42,145 nucleotides of DNA from Bacteroidaceae bacterium (lineage in GTDB: Bacteria; Bacteroidota; Bacteroidia; Bacteroidales; Barnesiellaceae_A). Both the position numbers and the translations under genes were made by a program. The notes under the pieces were generated by a model. That model was not told the DNA's origin and made no database searches. It saw nothing but the letters and a program-made list of their open reading frames with translations. Position 1 is the first letter of the stretch; each line of letters starts with the position of its first letter. The stretch spans positions 1 to 42,145 of the forward strand of contig JAFQRE010000041.1 of NCBI GenBank assembly GCA_017410245.1. Reading direction: 5' to 3'. Shown here piece by piece: positions 1 through 9,484 of this stretch.

Positions 1-836
1 ACATTTACATCAACATCGCTTGTGAACATTTGACCATAGATGTTGGTGCGGTAGTTGCGTTGCAAAGGAATAGCCTTGAAAGTACGAGTTTTGGGCTCGG
101 CACCATAAGAGAGTACCACCTCGTCAACAACGCTCTTATCCGCGGTCATGAGCAAGTAGTTCATAGCAATATACTCGTAACCTTTAACGGGGAAAGCCTC
201 GGTAGGAAGTGTTTCTTCTGCGAAATTAACCTCTGCAAAACCATCAACTGTTTCATCAATAAAGTTGAAAGTGTTGTAAGTTTTCACCTTTACAGAAGCT
301 GTAGTAACGGGATAACCGGCCTTGGCTGTAGCCTCGAGGTCGTCGGTACCGATGTTGAGTTGAGCAAAAGGACGATACAATTCGATATCAACATTCATGT
401 TACCTGTAACTACGAATGTAGTATCGCGATAGAAAGCATCGAGGTCCTCACGATTTGACTTCACACCTGTGTAGTCGATAGTCATTTTCTTGTTGGCAAA
501 ATCTACAGTGTAAGGAGCAGTAGCAGCATCGGCCCAGAACACGAGAGTATATTCGTTGCCGGTAGTGAGTTGAAGCTGAACTTGAGTCTTCAAATTGATT
601 TCCTTAGCGCCTGTAAGTTTGTCAAGATAGTTGCCTTTGGCATCATACACTGCATATTGCAGTTCTTGAGCTGTAGTACCGTCACTGTAGGCACGAGTGG
701 CGATTTGGGGAGTAGCGAGGCTGAAAGTAACCGTAGCTTTCTCACCGGGGTTGGTGTTAAGAAGAGCATCTTCTTGACACGACGTAGCGAGCAACATTGT
801 TGCGGCTAACGCACTGAGAAATAAACTCTTTTTCAT
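1..836 (-). CDS. Surface lipoprotein, fimbrillin/DUF6562-like, partial (3' end outside window)
   Basis: The reading frame opens at an ATG at 836 and stays open to base 1, giving 278 residues with no stop, so the C-terminus lies outside the window. Residues 1-20 form a lipoprotein signal (MKKSLFLSALAATMLLATSC) with the lipid-accepting Cys at 20, which places it on an outer or surface membrane. The mature part (TVTFSLATPQIATRAYSDG near residues 37-55, then VFWADAATAPYTVDF and FAQLNIGTDDLEAT) resembles Bacteroidales fimbrillin-type lipoproteins annotated as DUF6562; that is a family impression, not a search. Neighbours do not help, because upstream is the repeat cluster and downstream is unseen. 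A weak -7 match (TATATTTA on the minus strand, about 869-876) has no clear -33 partner. Function is probably adhesive or structural. I am confident of the gene, less so of the family. Confidence 0.85.
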   Translation of the reverse strand, partial: MKKSLFLSALAATMLLATSCQEDALLNTNPGEKATVTFSLATPQIATRAYSDGTTAQELQYAVYDAKGNYLDKLTGAKEINLKTQVQLQLTTGNEYTLVFWADAATAPYTVDFANKKMTIDYTGVKSNREDLDAFYRDTTFVVTGNMNVDIELYRPFAQLNIGTDDLEATAKAGYPVTTASVKVKTYNTFNFIDETVDGFAEVNFAEETLPTEAFPVKGYEYIAMNYLLMTADKSVVDEVVLSYGAEPKTRTFKAIPLQRNYRTNIYGQMFTSDVDVN

Positions 837-1970
837 AATTTCTTAAGTACTTATTAATTAATGAATAGTAAATATATCATTGCCTATAAAGCATGTCGAA
901 TAGAAACTTTTACACAACACACATTCCCATGACTATACGCCACGGGTGGATCCATTCTTTGCTTGTTGCAAAAGTAAACATAAAAACACCAAATTACCCC
1001 CCCCGATTGCTAAATTTTGTTAAATTCAGCAATCGAATGGCTTTTTTAGGGACATTTAAGGCAAAAACGAGGGTCATTTGGGCCAATATGGACCAAAAAT
1101 TGAAGGGATTTTGTGAGAGGGGAAGCCCCGCAGGGGCAGAAAAGGTTACTCCATTGCATATACATTCCTCTAATGAGGCACGAGCCACAAGCCTTGTGGC
1201 TCTACGGCTAACGCTATTCACATCGATGTTCAGTAATACGTTTGCGCAATCGGCTATACGACCGTTCGTAGAGTCGCGACGCTCGCGACTCGTGGCCGGA
1301 ACGGACAAGGAAATAAAACATCTGCATATTCATTGCCTCTATTGAGGCACGAGCCACAAGCGTTGTGGCTCTACGAATAACCATATTGCCATTAGCGCAA
1401 TATGGTTACGGTAATTTAATGTAAAGAGGCTTTACGGTTTCAACCCCTTCCCCTTACGGGACTTCCCCTATCTCACTTCGTTCGCAGGGGCAGAAAAGAT
1501 TACTCTACGGCTTACGCGAGCAGAAAAGGTAGCCTTTTTGCTCCTCTGTGTTGCGGAGCAATATAGGGGAGCTGGCGAGCTGTGCGAGACTGAGGGGTTA
1601 AAAAAATCGACAAGACTATTTATCACATTCACACCGATAATCCGTAACCGGTTTGTGTTATAGGCTATGTGGGCGTTCGTAGAGTCGCGACGCTTGGAGC
1701 CACGAGCGTCGTGGCTCTACCGGCTGGAACGGACAAAAAAACGGCATCTTTGCGGTCTTTTTCAACCCCTTCCCCTTGCGGGACTTCCCCTATCTCACTT
1801 CGTTCGCAGGGGCAGAAAAGGTTACTCCATTGCATAGAAATTGCCTCTAATGAGGCACGAGTCGCGAGAGTCGCGACTCTACGAACAATCGCAATGTAAT
1901 TACGGAATTTCAATGTAATGTGGATCTATGGCTTACACCAACGGATCTACAGCCGACGTTGGTGGGTGAG
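837..1970. repeat. Repeat cluster 1: REP/BIME-like mosaic
   Basis: About 1.1 kb without a credible gene. It holds hairpins of the form 9-nt arm, 3-nt loop, 9-nt arm at 1182-1202, 1271-1291, 1351-1371, 1697-1717 and 1859-1879, each with GTAG at the foot on one strand. It also holds a GC-rich module containing CCCCTTCCCCTT and GCAGGGGCAGAAAAG at 1438-1505 and 1757-1831, with a partial copy at 1111-1150. A third module (TTGCTCC, 10-nt loop, GGAGCAA) lies at about 1538-1600 and recurs at about 26320-26382. A further palindrome (CATATTGC with GCAATATG) lies at 1382-1405. Bases 840-1080 are AT-rich and I see nothing in them beyond a weak promoter for the lipoprotein gene. Open frames across the cluster translate the repeats and are not genes. 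Confidence 0.9.
1267..1375 (-). repeat. 109-bp head-to-head hairpin unit, copy 1
   Basis: The unit starts CGTAGAGTCGCGA and ends TTGTGGCTCTACG, so its tips form an imperfect inverted repeat (CGTAGAG and CTCTACG). It contains one hairpin of the GAGTCGCGA/TCGCGACTC version, a linker with GGCCGGAACGGACAAGGAAA and GCATATTCATTGCCTC, and one hairpin of the GAGCCACAA/TTGTGGCTC version. Units of exactly the same length recur at 26461-26569 (same orientation) and 30397-30505 (opposite orientation). This is the arrangement of a BIME: two inverted REPs plus a linker. Confidence 0.88.
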
Positions 1971-2004
1971 AAAACAAACGAGGTCGAACATCAGTCCGAC
2001 CTCG
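1970..2004 (-). terminator. Rho-independent terminator of the sdhCAB operon
   Basis: Perfect 8-bp stem CGAGGTCG (1979-1986) with CGACCTCG (1997-2004) and a 10-nt loop. Read on the minus strand it is followed by TTTGTTTTCTC, a T-rich tail. It lies 30 nt after the sdhB stop. Confidence 0.8.
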
Positions 2005-2033
2005 CGCGTGTACATATATATATATTATATGTA

Positions 2034-2789
2034 TTAGTCTTGCAACTTGGCTTTGATGAACTCGCGGTTGAGGCGAGCGATATTTGAGAGCGATACGCTC
2101 TTGGGACACTCGGCGGCGCAAGCACCGGTATTGGTACAGTTACCAAAACCGAGTTCGTCCATCTTAGCCACCATGGCACGTGCACGACGAGCAGCCTCTA
2201 CACGACCTTGAGGAAGCAAAGCGAGTTGGCTAACCTTAGCCGAAACGAAGAGCATAGCCGAACCGTTCTTACAAGCAGCAACACAAGCACCGCAACCGAT
2301 ACAAGAAGCTGCGTCCATAGCCTCGTCGGCATCGGTCTTGGGAATGAGCACAGCATTGGCATCTTGTGCACCACCTACGTTGATAGATGTGTAACCACCT
2401 GCAGCAATGATTTGGTCATAGGCAGTACGGTCAACCATCAAGTCGCGGATTACGGGGAAACCGGCCGAACGCCAAGGCTCGATAGTGATGGTATCGCCGT
2501 TTTTGAACTTACGCATGTGCAATTGGCAAGTTGTGATAGCCGAGTCGGGACCATGAGGGTGACCATTGATGTACAATGAGCACATACCGCAAATACCCTC
2601 GCGGCAGTCGTGGTCGAAAACAACAGGCTCTTTGCCCTCGTTGATAAGTTGTTCGTTGAGCACGTCGAGCATCTCAAGGAATGAGCTGTCGGTCGAAATG
2701 CCTTTCACATTATATGTCTCAAACTGACCTTTGGCTTTGCGATCGCGCTGACGCCATACTTTCAGTGTTAAATCTATAGTCTTTTCCAT
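2034..2789 (-). CDS. sdhB: Succinate dehydrogenase/fumarate reductase iron-sulfur subunit
   Basis: A 251-residue protein that carries electrons between the FAD subunit and the membrane anchor. The cysteine ligands are all visible. A plant-type [2Fe-2S] site is formed by C62, C67, C70 and C88 (CREGICGMC). The ferredoxin-like half holds C163, C166, C169 and C173 ([11 protein letters not shown]) and C218, C224 and C228 ([11 protein letters not shown]), as expected for the [4Fe-4S] and [3Fe-4S] clusters. Length is normal for the family. The gene is last in sdhC-sdhA-sdhB, 15 nt after the sdhA stop, with a terminator just downstream. In Bacteroidales this complex usually works as a fumarate reductase in anaerobic energy metabolism, so frdB is an equally good name. 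Coding-strand codon use is C-rich at third positions, like secDF and unlike most genes here, suggesting high expression. Confidence 0.97.
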   Translation of the reverse strand: MEKTIDLTLKVWRQRDRKAKGQFETYNVKGISTDSSFLEMLDVLNEQLINEGKEPVVFDHDCREGICGMCSLYINGHPHGPDSAITTCQLHMRKFKNGDTITIEPWRSAGFPVIRDLMVDRTAYDQIIAAGGYTSINVGGAQDANAVLIPKTDADEAMDAASCIGCGACVAACKNGSAMLFVSAKVSQLALLPQGRVEAARRARAMVAKMDELGFGNCTNTGACAAECPKSVSLSNIARLNREFIKAKLQD

Positions 2790-2804
2790 AACTGTAATTC
2801 CCGA

Positions 2805-4745
2805 TTATTGTTTGTAGTTACGTTGTTGAACTTTGATAAACTCATAGTTGAGTTCTTCTTTGTGCAACTCAGGCTTTTGGTCTTCGCCTTTATACTCCCA
2901 GCAACCAACGTACATAAATTGTTCGTCGTTACGTTTAGCCTCACCTTCTTCGGTTTGGTGTTCTTCGCGGAAGTGACCACCGCAAGACTCTTCGCGGTGC
3001 AAGGCATCGATAGCCATCAATTTACCTATCTCTATAAAGTCTTCCAAGCGCAATGCTTTCTCCAACTCAACGTTGAGAGCATAAGCCTCACCGGGGATAC
3101 GCAAGTCGCTGTAGAACTCTTTCTTGATCTTGTCAATCTCAACAAGGGCTTTTTCAAGACCGGCTTTGTTACGACCCATACCTACATAGTCGCTCATGAT
3201 ACGACCGAGTTTCTTGTGCAACGAATCGACCGATTGTTTACCCTTGATAGCCATGAGGCGGTCGATACGGCTCTTAACAGCCTTCTCGGCCTCGGCAAAC
3301 TCGGGCAAGTCGGTACTGAAGCGAGGAACTTGAATTTGGTCTGAGAGATAGTTTTGAATAGTGTAGGGCAATACGAAGTAACCATCGGCCAAACCTTGCA
3401 TAAGAGCCGAAGCACCCAAACGGTTGGCACCGTGGTCTGAGAAGTTGGCCTCACCAATAGCAAACAGACCGGGGATTGTTGTTTGCAACTCATAATCTAC
3501 CCAAATACCACCCATTGTGTAGTGCGAAGCGGGATAGATCATCATAGGAGTTTCGTATGGATTGTCATCAACAATCTTCTCGTACATTTGGAAGAGGTTG
3601 CCATAACGAGCCTCAACCGCATCACGACCAAGACGCTTGATAGCATCGCTGAAGTCGAGATATACAGCAAGACCAGTACCTACTCCATAACCTGCATCGC
3701 AACGCTCCTTGGCAGCACGTGAAGCTACGTCGCGGGGCACGAGGTTACCGAAAGCGGGGTAACGACGCTCCAAGTAGTAGTCGCGGTCTTCCTCTTTGAT
3801 TTGAGTAGGTTTGAGTTTACCGGCGCGGATAGCCTCGGCATCTTCTTTTTTCTTGGGAACCCAGATACGACCGTCGTTACGCAACGACTCTGACATAAGA
3901 GTAAGTTTCGATTGGAACTCGCCGTGAACGGGGATACAAGTGGGGTGAATTTGAGCGTAAGCGGGGTTGGCAAAGTAAGCACCCTTGCGGTAGCATTGTA
4001 CAGCGGCCGAACCGTTAGAAGCCATAGCGTTGGTAGAGAGGAAGAATACGTTACCATAACCACCTGTAGCTATAACAACAGCGTGAGCAGCAAAGCGCTC
4101 GATACCACCTGTAACGAGGTTGCGCATGATGACACCACGAGCACGACCATCAACAATAACAACATCGAGCATTTCGTAACGAGTACGCAAATCAACTTTG
4201 CCCTTGTTTACTTGGCGCATCAATGAAGAGTATGCACCGAGAAGGAGTTGTTGGCCGGTTTGACCCTTTGCATAGAATGTACGAGATACTTGAGCACCAC
4301 CAAACGAACGGTTGTCGAGCAAGCCGCCATATTCGCGAGCGAAGGGAACACCTTGAGCTACACATTGGTCGATGATGTTGTTTGAAACCTCGGCCAAACG
4401 ATAAACGTTGGCTTCGCGAGCACGATAGTCACCACCTTTGATGGTATCGTAGAACAAACGATATACCGAGTCACCGTCGTTTTGATAGTTCTTGGCAGCA
4501 TTGATACCACCTTGAGCAGCAATAGAGTGTGCACGACGGGGAGAGTCTTGAATACAGAAGTTAATAACATTGAAACCCAACTCACCGAGAGTAGCAGCAG
4601 CAGCACCACCGGCAAGACCGGTACCTACAACAATAACATCGAGACGACGTTTGTTGGCGGGGTTTACCAATTTTTGAGTAGCCTTATAGTTGGTCCATTT
4701 TTCTGCCAACGGTCCGGCAGGTATTTTAGAATCTAACTTTGACAT
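2805..4745 (-). CDS. sdhA: Succinate dehydrogenase/fumarate reductase flavoprotein subunit
   Basis: A 646-residue FAD subunit that interconverts succinate and fumarate on the cytoplasmic side of the membrane. The dinucleotide-binding motif GTGLAGG is at residues 41-47. The segment [12 protein letters not shown] (about 73-84) is the flavin-attachment region, with His73 the likely covalent ligand. [10 protein letters not shown] and the late [19 protein letters not shown] segment are typical of the substrate and capping regions. Length fits the large Bacteroidetes/epsilon-type flavoprotein. It lies between sdhC (28-nt gap) and sdhB (15-nt gap), one transcript. The sequence alone does not say which direction the enzyme runs in vivo; fumarate reduction is usual in gut Bacteroidales. 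Confidence 0.97.
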   Translation of the reverse strand: MSKLDSKIPAGPLAEKWTNYKATQKLVNPANKRRLDVIVVGTGLAGGAAAATLGELGFNVINFCIQDSPRRAHSIAAQGGINAAKNYQNDGDSVYRLFYDTIKGGDYRAREANVYRLAEVSNNIIDQCVAQGVPFAREYGGLLDNRSFGGAQVSRTFYAKGQTGQQLLLGAYSSLMRQVNKGKVDLRTRYEMLDVVIVDGRARGVIMRNLVTGGIERFAAHAVVIATGGYGNVFFLSTNAMASNGSAAVQCYRKGAYFANPAYAQIHPTCIPVHGEFQSKLTLMSESLRNDGRIWVPKKKEDAEAIRAGKLKPTQIKEEDRDYYLERRYPAFGNLVPRDVASRAAKERCDAGYGVGTGLAVYLDFSDAIKRLGRDAVEARYGNLFQMYEKIVDDNPYETPMMIYPASHYTMGGIWVDYELQTTIPGLFAIGEANFSDHGANRLGASALMQGLADGYFVLPYTIQNYLSDQIQVPRFSTDLPEFAEAEKAVKSRIDRLMAIKGKQSVDSLHKKLGRIMSDYVGMGRNKAGLEKALVEIDKIKKEFYSDLRIPGEAYALNVELEKALRLEDFIEIGKLMAIDALHREESCGGHFREEHQTEEGEAKRNDEQFMYVGCWEYKGEDQKPELHKEELNYEFIKVQQRNYKQ

Positions 4746-4773
4746 AACATTAGAAATTTAAACCGATTAATGA

Positions 4774-5472
4774 TTAGTGAGCCATTTGGGGAACTTCCCA
4801 ACCAAGAACACCATATTGTACATACAATGCAACGGCAACAAAAGCAAAACCGAGGCAAATGATGGTAGCAAATACGTTACCGATAACTTTCCAACGGTTG
4901 AACCAAGTATTGTTGTTGAAGCCAATGGTGTGCAAAGCACTCCAGAAACCGTGTGTAAGGTGGAACCAAAGAGCAACAAACCATACAAGATAGAGAGCTA
5001 CCATCCACCAGTTCTTAAACTCACTGATTACCAAGTATGAGCCATCGTGAGGATTTACATCGGGGCATACGTTGGCAAGCTCATTCAACTGCATCTTAAA
5101 CCAGAATTGAGCCATGTGAATAATGAGGAACAAAATAACGATGATACCGAGTACCAACATATTTTGTGATGACCATTCTACGCCTTGGGGGCGAACATTA
5201 ACAGCATAACGGTCGGTACCACGCGCTTTGCGATTCTGCAAAGTGAGCCAGAAAGCAAAGATGATGTGTACCACAAAACCGGCGGCAAGTACTGCAGTGA
5301 GCGCGAGGGTGTACCAACGAGCTCCCAAGAAACCGCAAATAGCGTTGTACGCCTCGGGCGAAAACACAAGGGCAAGGTTCATGCACATGTGAAATGTTAG
5401 AAATAGAACGAGAAAGAGTCCCGATACACTCATGACTACTTTACGTCCTATCGACGAGTTAGTTAACCACAT
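4774..5472 (-). CDS. sdhC: Succinate dehydrogenase/fumarate reductase cytochrome b subunit
   Basis: A 232-residue polytopic protein with about five hydrophobic helices (for example VMSVSGLFLVLFLTFHM near the start and VIGNVFATIICLGFAFVAVAL near the end). Several in-membrane histidines could bind haem (LTFHMCMN, FVVHIIFAF, LFLIIHMAQF, LWFHLTHGFW). It anchors SdhAB in the inner membrane and exchanges electrons with menaquinone. Single-gene anchors of this kind (type B/C) are typical of Bacteroidetes and epsilonproteobacteria, replacing the sdhC/sdhD pair of other bacteria. It is first in the operon, behind a strong promoter at 5536-5567. Confidence 0.95.
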   Translation of the reverse strand: MWLTNSSIGRKVVMSVSGLFLVLFLTFHMCMNLALVFSPEAYNAICGFLGARWYTLALTAVLAAGFVVHIIFAFWLTLQNRKARGTDRYAVNVRPQGVEWSSQNMLVLGIIVILFLIIHMAQFWFKMQLNELANVCPDVNPHDGSYLVISEFKNWWMVALYLVWFVALWFHLTHGFWSALHTIGFNNNTWFNRWKVIGNVFATIICLGFAFVAVALYVQYGVLGWEVPQMAH

Positions 5473-5535
5473 AAGTTTGAATTTTAAGTTATTATTAAAT
5501 TGTTTTTAATGTTTTCGATGCATAGTATGAGTATG

Positions 5536-5567
5536 CAAAAATAGACTTTTAGAGTATAAGAAACAAA
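5536..5567 (-). promoter_or_regulatory. Promoter of sdhCAB
   Basis: On the minus strand a perfect Bacteroidetes promoter: -33 TTTG (5567-5564), exactly 20 nt, then -7 TATTTTTG (5543-5536). It leaves an untranslated leader of roughly 55-60 nt before the sdhC ATG at 5472. No riboswitch fold is obvious in the leader. Confidence 0.85.
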
Positions 5568-5710
5568 TAAATGAGGAAAATTTTCATTTTTAAACTGCAC
5601 AAAATGGGTATTTGAACGTTTTTATATTATTAAAAATTTGCAAAAATCATTTTACCACCCATCATTAGACAAAAAATGCGTACCTTTACGCCCCAATTTA
5701 ACAAGTAACT

Positions 5711-6721
5711 ATGGCAATAAAGATATTGATAACCGGAGCCGGTGGTTTCATTGGCGGATACATAGTCGAAGAGGCTTTGAAAAGAGGATATGAGACTTAC
5801 GCAGGTGTGCGTAACTCTACTTCTCGCGAGTATCTTGGCGATAGTCGTATCCGATTTATCAATCTCAACTTTGCCAATCCCGATGCGTTGCAACAACAAT
5901 TGCTCGAAATAAAAACTCAAATAGGTGGGTGGGACTATATTGTTCACAATCTGGGCGTAACAAAGTGCAAGAATAGTAAAGACTTCTATCGTATCAACTA
6001 TGAGTTTACACGCAACTTTACCAACGCCCTTGTAGCTTGCGATATGGTGCCTCGAAAGTTTATATACATGAGCAGCTTGAGCGCAATTGGAAAAGGAGAT
6101 GAGAAAACCTTCACACCCCTACAACTGAGCGATACCCCCAACCCCGACACCCACTATGGCAAGAGTAAACTAATGGCCGAACAGCACTTGATGTCGATAG
6201 ATAGTTTTCCATACATTATCTTGCGTCCTACGGGTGTTTACGGACCGCGAGAGAGAGACTATCTGCTCATGATGAAAACCATCAAGCATCACTACGACTT
6301 CCGCTCGGGATTTGGTAAGCAACTCATTACTTTTATCTACATAAAAGACCTCATACGAGCCATCTATACCGCTATAGAATCGCCATTGACTCGCAAAACC
6401 TACTTCTTGTCGGAGGAGAAAGCATATTCGTCATCGGGTTTTAGCAACTATGTAGCCAAGGAGTTGGGCAAAAAATTTGTCGTACCCATCATCTTGCCCA
6501 ACTGGTTGTTGTGGATAATATCGGTAGTGGCCGAATGGGCATGTGGCTTGATAGGGAAAATATCGACCGTAAATCGCGATAAATATAGCATAATGAGCCA
6601 ACGCAACTGGGTGTGCGACACTACAGCTACAAGAGAAGAGTTGGGTTTTGTGCCCCAATACAGCCTCGAAGAGGGTGTACGAGAAACCGTAGCTTGGTAT
6701 AAAGCCAACAAATGGTTGTAG
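5711..6721 (+). CDS. NAD-dependent epimerase/dehydratase (extended SDR)
   Basis: A 336-residue extended short-chain dehydrogenase. The N-terminal Rossmann motif GAGGFIG is at residues 9-15, and the catalytic pair Tyr149/Lys153 (YGKSK) follows a Ser at about 121 (MSSLSAIG). The segment ILRPTGVYGPRERD is the usual substrate-domain signature. The C-terminal LPNWLLWIISVVAEWACGLIG is hydrophobic, which is common in Bacteroidetes members that act on lipid-linked or sugar-nucleotide substrates. The precise substrate cannot be told. A near-consensus -7 (TACCTTTA, 5681-5688) lies 22 nt upstream of the ATG, with only a poor -33. It precedes a LOG-family gene by 25 nt and is probably co-transcribed. Confidence 0.9.
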   Translation: MAIKILITGAGGFIGGYIVEEALKRGYETYAGVRNSTSREYLGDSRIRFINLNFANPDALQQQLLEIKTQIGGWDYIVHNLGVTKCKNSKDFYRINYEFTRNFTNALVACDMVPRKFIYMSSLSAIGKGDEKTFTPLQLSDTPNPDTHYGKSKLMAEQHLMSIDSFPYIILRPTGVYGPRERDYLLMMKTIKHHYDFRSGFGKQLITFIYIKDLIRAIYTAIESPLTRKTYFLSEEKAYSSSGFSNYVAKELGKKFVVPIILPNWLLWIISVVAEWACGLIGKISTVNRDKYSIMSQRNWVCDTTATREELGFVPQYSLEEGVRETVAWYKANKWL

Positions 6722-6746
6722 TGGTTTTATTTACAACTTAAATATT

Positions 6747-7322
6747 ATGAAAAGAGATTGCGTAACAATATATTGTGCATCGAGTAGTGCTATAGACCAA
6801 TGTTTCTACCACGATACTCAACGATTGGGCACTTTGCTTGCCCAGCGTAATGTATCGATTGTATATGGTGCCGGAAAACAAGGCTTGATGGGGTGTGTAG
6901 CCGATCAAGTACTATCGCATGGAGGGTCGGCAATTGGTATTATACCTCAATTTATGGTAGATCGTGATTGGTGTCACAAAGGACTCACCCAACTCATTGT
7001 CACACCCGACATGCACCAACGCAAAGAGAAAATGGCTGCATTGGGAAAAGCAGCTATTGCTCTACCCGGAGGTTGCGGAACGATGGAAGAACTGCTTGAA
7101 ATAATCACTTGGAAACAACTTGGATTATACACCCACCCCATCATCATACTCAACACAGCCGGCTATTATACCCCCTTGTTGAATATGCTACAAAATGCTC
7201 TCGACAACCATTTTATGCGCGATATACATGCCCATCTGTGGTATGTTGCCAACACCCCCGAAGAGGTTGTTGAGGCTCTTGACACGGTTGAAGAATGGAA
7301 CACAACTATAGAAAAATTCTGA
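6747..7322 (+). CDS. LOG family protein (cytokinin riboside 5'-monophosphate phosphoribohydrolase type)
   Basis: A 191-residue cytoplasmic protein of the LOG/TIGR00730 family. The diagnostic PGGCGTMEE motif is at residues 107-115, preceded by MHQRK (89-93), and the N-terminal CASSS plus YGAGKQGLMG bind nucleotide phosphate. Family members cleave nucleoside 5'-monophosphates to the base and ribose 5-phosphate; the older label lysine decarboxylase is wrong. Length is normal. In bacteria the role is most likely nucleotide salvage or clearance. It lies 25 nt after the epimerase and 26 nt before the DUF4271 gene, in the same direction. Confidence 0.9.
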   Translation: MKRDCVTIYCASSSAIDQCFYHDTQRLGTLLAQRNVSIVYGAGKQGLMGCVADQVLSHGGSAIGIIPQFMVDRDWCHKGLTQLIVTPDMHQRKEKMAALGKAAIALPGGCGTMEELLEIITWKQLGLYTHPIIILNTAGYYTPLLNMLQNALDNHFMRDIHAHLWYVANTPEEVVEALDTVEEWNTTIEKF

Positions 7323-7348
7323 ATAGATAAAACAACAACTACCAGACA

Positions 7349-8248
7349 ATGAGCTTTACGGCACAATATATAAACACTCAAGATACCATCAATAGCCTCC
7401 TCTATACAGATAGCTCTATATTACCCACAAGCGATACTGTAAAGAGCAAACCTATGGTAGAAATAGAACTTACCGACAGCGGAAAAACCTCTATCACAGA
7501 ATTCTTTACAACCGAAACCCATCAATACATAACAGAAAAAGATAGTGCAAACTATACCTTGCGAGAGGGATTACACGCCGAAAAAAGAGCAACAACACCG
7601 GCCGACAATCCTTGGGTAATATCTATATTGATATTGGCTTTTGCCTTTTTTGCCATATCGTATCGCCGAGGAGCCAAATACTTGCATAGCGTGTTTTTAT
7701 CACTCTTCACCATAAACAACCGTGGCAATCTATTTGACGAAACAACAATCAACGAAAACCAATTGAAACTATCGTTGCTTACACTCACCTTCATCACCGA
7801 AGGTATATGCCTATACTATGGAGTAATAGATAAAGCACTTACAGATACACAACATGTACTGCCAATGATGATGATATGTGTTACAATAAGTTTTATTTAT
7901 TATATCTTACAAAAAGGTATCTATCACCTACTTGGTAACATTTTTAGCGACCGACAACAGACCGAAAGTTTTCTCGATTGTTACACCTCGGTCAATCTGT
8001 TTATTGGGCTCTTTTTCACACCCTTTATACTACTCATGCTCTTTACCCCCGATATAAACAATATTTCAGCAATTGCATGCTTAATTTTATATATTTTATC
8101 TCGTTTGATTATAATCTATAAAGGTATTAGATTTTTTTTACCTCATATTTACAATTCACTTTATATTATTTTGTATCTTTGCGCCCTGGAAATTATACCG
8201 CTTTTGCTCATAACAAAATTGACGGTATTTATAAATGAAATATTTTGA
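7349..8248 (+). CDS. DUF4271 membrane protein
   Basis: A 299-residue inner-membrane protein. Residues 1-85 are soluble and Ser/Thr-rich. They are followed by about seven hydrophobic segments, the first being VISILILAFAFFAISY (about 89-104) and the last LEIIPLLLITKLTVFI. Architecture and position match DUF4271, a Bacteroidetes family of unknown function that usually lies directly before hemD. The gene ends 18 nt before hemD, so the two are probably co-transcribed. The 3' third is AT-richer than the 5' part. No catalytic motif is visible and I do not assign a function. Confidence 0.85.
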   Translation: MSFTAQYINTQDTINSLLYTDSSILPTSDTVKSKPMVEIELTDSGKTSITEFFTTETHQYITEKDSANYTLREGLHAEKRATTPADNPWVISILILAFAFFAISYRRGAKYLHSVFLSLFTINNRGNLFDETTINENQLKLSLLTLTFITEGICLYYGVIDKALTDTQHVLPMMMICVTISFIYYILQKGIYHLLGNIFSDRQQTESFLDCYTSVNLFIGLFFTPFILLMLFTPDINNISAIACLILYILSRLIIIYKGIRFFLPHIYNSLYIILYLCALEIIPLLLITKLTVFINEIF

Positions 8249-8266
8249 AATAAATAACATAAAACC

Positions 8267-9016
8267 TTGAAAATTAATAAAATATTAGTTTCGCAACCGA
8301 AACCCACAACAGAAAAATCGCCCTACTACGACATCGCACAAAAACACGATGTTGAGATAGTATTTCGCCCATTTATCAAGGTAGAAGGACTCACTTCTAA
8401 AGAGTTTCGCCAACAAAAAATATCAATCCTTGACCATACAGCTATAATTTTTACAGCCCGCACAGCAATAGACCACTTCTTTACATTGTGCAAAAGTCTT
8501 CGAGTAACAATACCCGATACAATGAAATATTTCTGTACAACAGAAAACATTTCGCTCTATTTGCAGAAGTATATAGTCTATCGCAAACGTAAAATACATC
8601 ATGGCACCAAGTCAAACAAACTTGAAGATTTGGTACCTATATTGGCCAAGTACAACGAGAAATATCTATTCCCGGTATCGGACGTACACAAAGACGATAC
8701 ATCTTTTCTCGAAAAACATAATATCAACTACACCAAGGCTATCATGTACCGTACCGTAAGCAACGACTTTGCACCCGACGAAGCATTTGACTACGATATG
8801 CTTGTATTCTTCAGCCCTGCAGGTATAGCATCATTACTGAAAAATTTTCCCAACTTCAAACAAGGAGATATCAAAATAGCATGTTTTGGCCCCACAACAG
8901 CCAAGGCCGCTAAAGAAGCAGGTTTGCGACTCGATATAGAAGCACCTACCCCCGAGATGCCCTCTATAACAGGAGCATTAGACCTATATTTGAGGGAAAA
9001 TATCAAAAAGAAATAA
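8267..9016 (+). CDS. hemD: Uroporphyrinogen-III synthase
   Basis: A 249-residue protein that would cyclise hydroxymethylbilane to uroporphyrinogen III in tetrapyrrole synthesis. The start is a TTG at 8267 (product MKINKILVSQPKPT); no ATG fits this conserved N-terminus. The family's weakly conserved features are present: SQPKPT at the N-terminus, IIFTARTAIDHFF in domain 1, and FFSPAGIASLLK then ACFGPTTAKAAKEAG in domain 2. Synteny with DUF4271 upstream and rnpA/yidD downstream is typical of Bacteroidales. A rho-independent terminator at 9043-9082 ends this transcript. Confidence 0.88.
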   Translation: MKINKILVSQPKPTTEKSPYYDIAQKHDVEIVFRPFIKVEGLTSKEFRQQKISILDHTAIIFTARTAIDHFFTLCKSLRVTIPDTMKYFCTTENISLYLQKYIVYRKRKIHHGTKSNKLEDLVPILAKYNEKYLFPVSDVHKDDTSFLEKHNINYTKAIMYRTVSNDFAPDEAFDYDMLVFFSPAGIASLLKNFPNFKQGDIKIACFGPTTAKAAKEAGLRLDIEAPTPEMPSITGALDLYLRENIKKK

Positions 9017-9042
9017 ACTATATTTTTATAGCCAACCCATAT

Positions 9043-9082
9043 CACCTCGCATGTGCGTATGGCACTATCGAGGTGTTTTTTT
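9043..9082 (+). terminator. Rho-independent terminator between hemD and rnpA
   Basis: Outer stem CACCTCG (9043-9049) with CGAGGTG (9069-9075), and an inner stem GTGC (9053-9056) with GCAC (9062-9065), followed at once by seven T (9076-9082). A GTG at 9053, which would otherwise extend rnpA, lies inside this hairpin. Confidence 0.85.
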
Positions 9083-9088
9083 AAGAAT

Positions 9089-9484
9089 ATGCATAGACTA
9101 CCCAAAGAAGAAAAATTATGCAGCCGTACAAAGATAGAACAACTCTTTGCCGATGGTGATTCTTTTGCTCAATTTCCTCTGCGTATAGTCTATCGCATAC
9201 ACGACAAAAACACTCCAGAGGATCGTCCCCAATTCTTTATAAGTGTACCCAAACGCAAGTTTAAAAGAGCCGTGAAAAGAGTGTGGTTGCGCCGACGTGT
9301 ACGCGAAGCCTATCGCCTACACAAAGACATTATACCACCTATGGAAAACAAAACAATAGACATGGCTTTTCTATATATAGCCTCGGAACTATACGAATAT
9401 GCCTATATAGAACGCCGTATGATAGAGTTGCTCAACAAATTGGCCACTATTATAAACCAAGATACAACTATCAAAACAACATGA
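9089..9484 (+). CDS. rnpA: Ribonuclease P protein component
   Basis: A 131-residue basic protein that assists the RNase P RNA in tRNA 5'-end maturation. I chose the ATG at 9089 ([20 protein letters not shown]) because it matches the family N-terminus and because the alternative GTG at 9053 lies within a terminator hairpin. The RNA-binding motif appears as [20 protein letters not shown], the RNR-type signature with Lys-Phe-Lys in place of Arg-Asn-Arg. The gene overlaps yidD by 4 nt (ATGA), the usual rnpA-yidD coupling. In many bacteria this pair is near the replication origin, which is relevant to the candidate origin 2.8 kb downstream. Confidence 0.93.
   Translation: MHRLPKEEKLCSRTKIEQLFADGDSFAQFPLRIVYRIHDKNTPEDRPQFFISVPKRKFKRAVKRVWLRRRVREAYRLHKDIIPPMENKTIDMAFLYIASELYEYAYIERRMIELLNKLATIINQDTTIKTT

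Noticed and set aside
994..1345. Open frames on both strands with peptides such as SVPATSRERRDSTN, also found in clusters 2 and 3
   Set aside because: They translate the hairpin repeats. The same peptide appears at several clusters because the DNA repeats, there is no promoter or start context, and both strands are open equally.
1111..1905. CRISPR array
   Set aside because: The repeats are not evenly spaced, come in both orientations, and the intervening sequences are themselves repeated. No cas gene is present.
9053..9088. Upstream GTG start extending rnpA by 12 residues
   Set aside because: It lies in the stem of the hemD terminator; the ATG at 9089 matches the family N-terminus.
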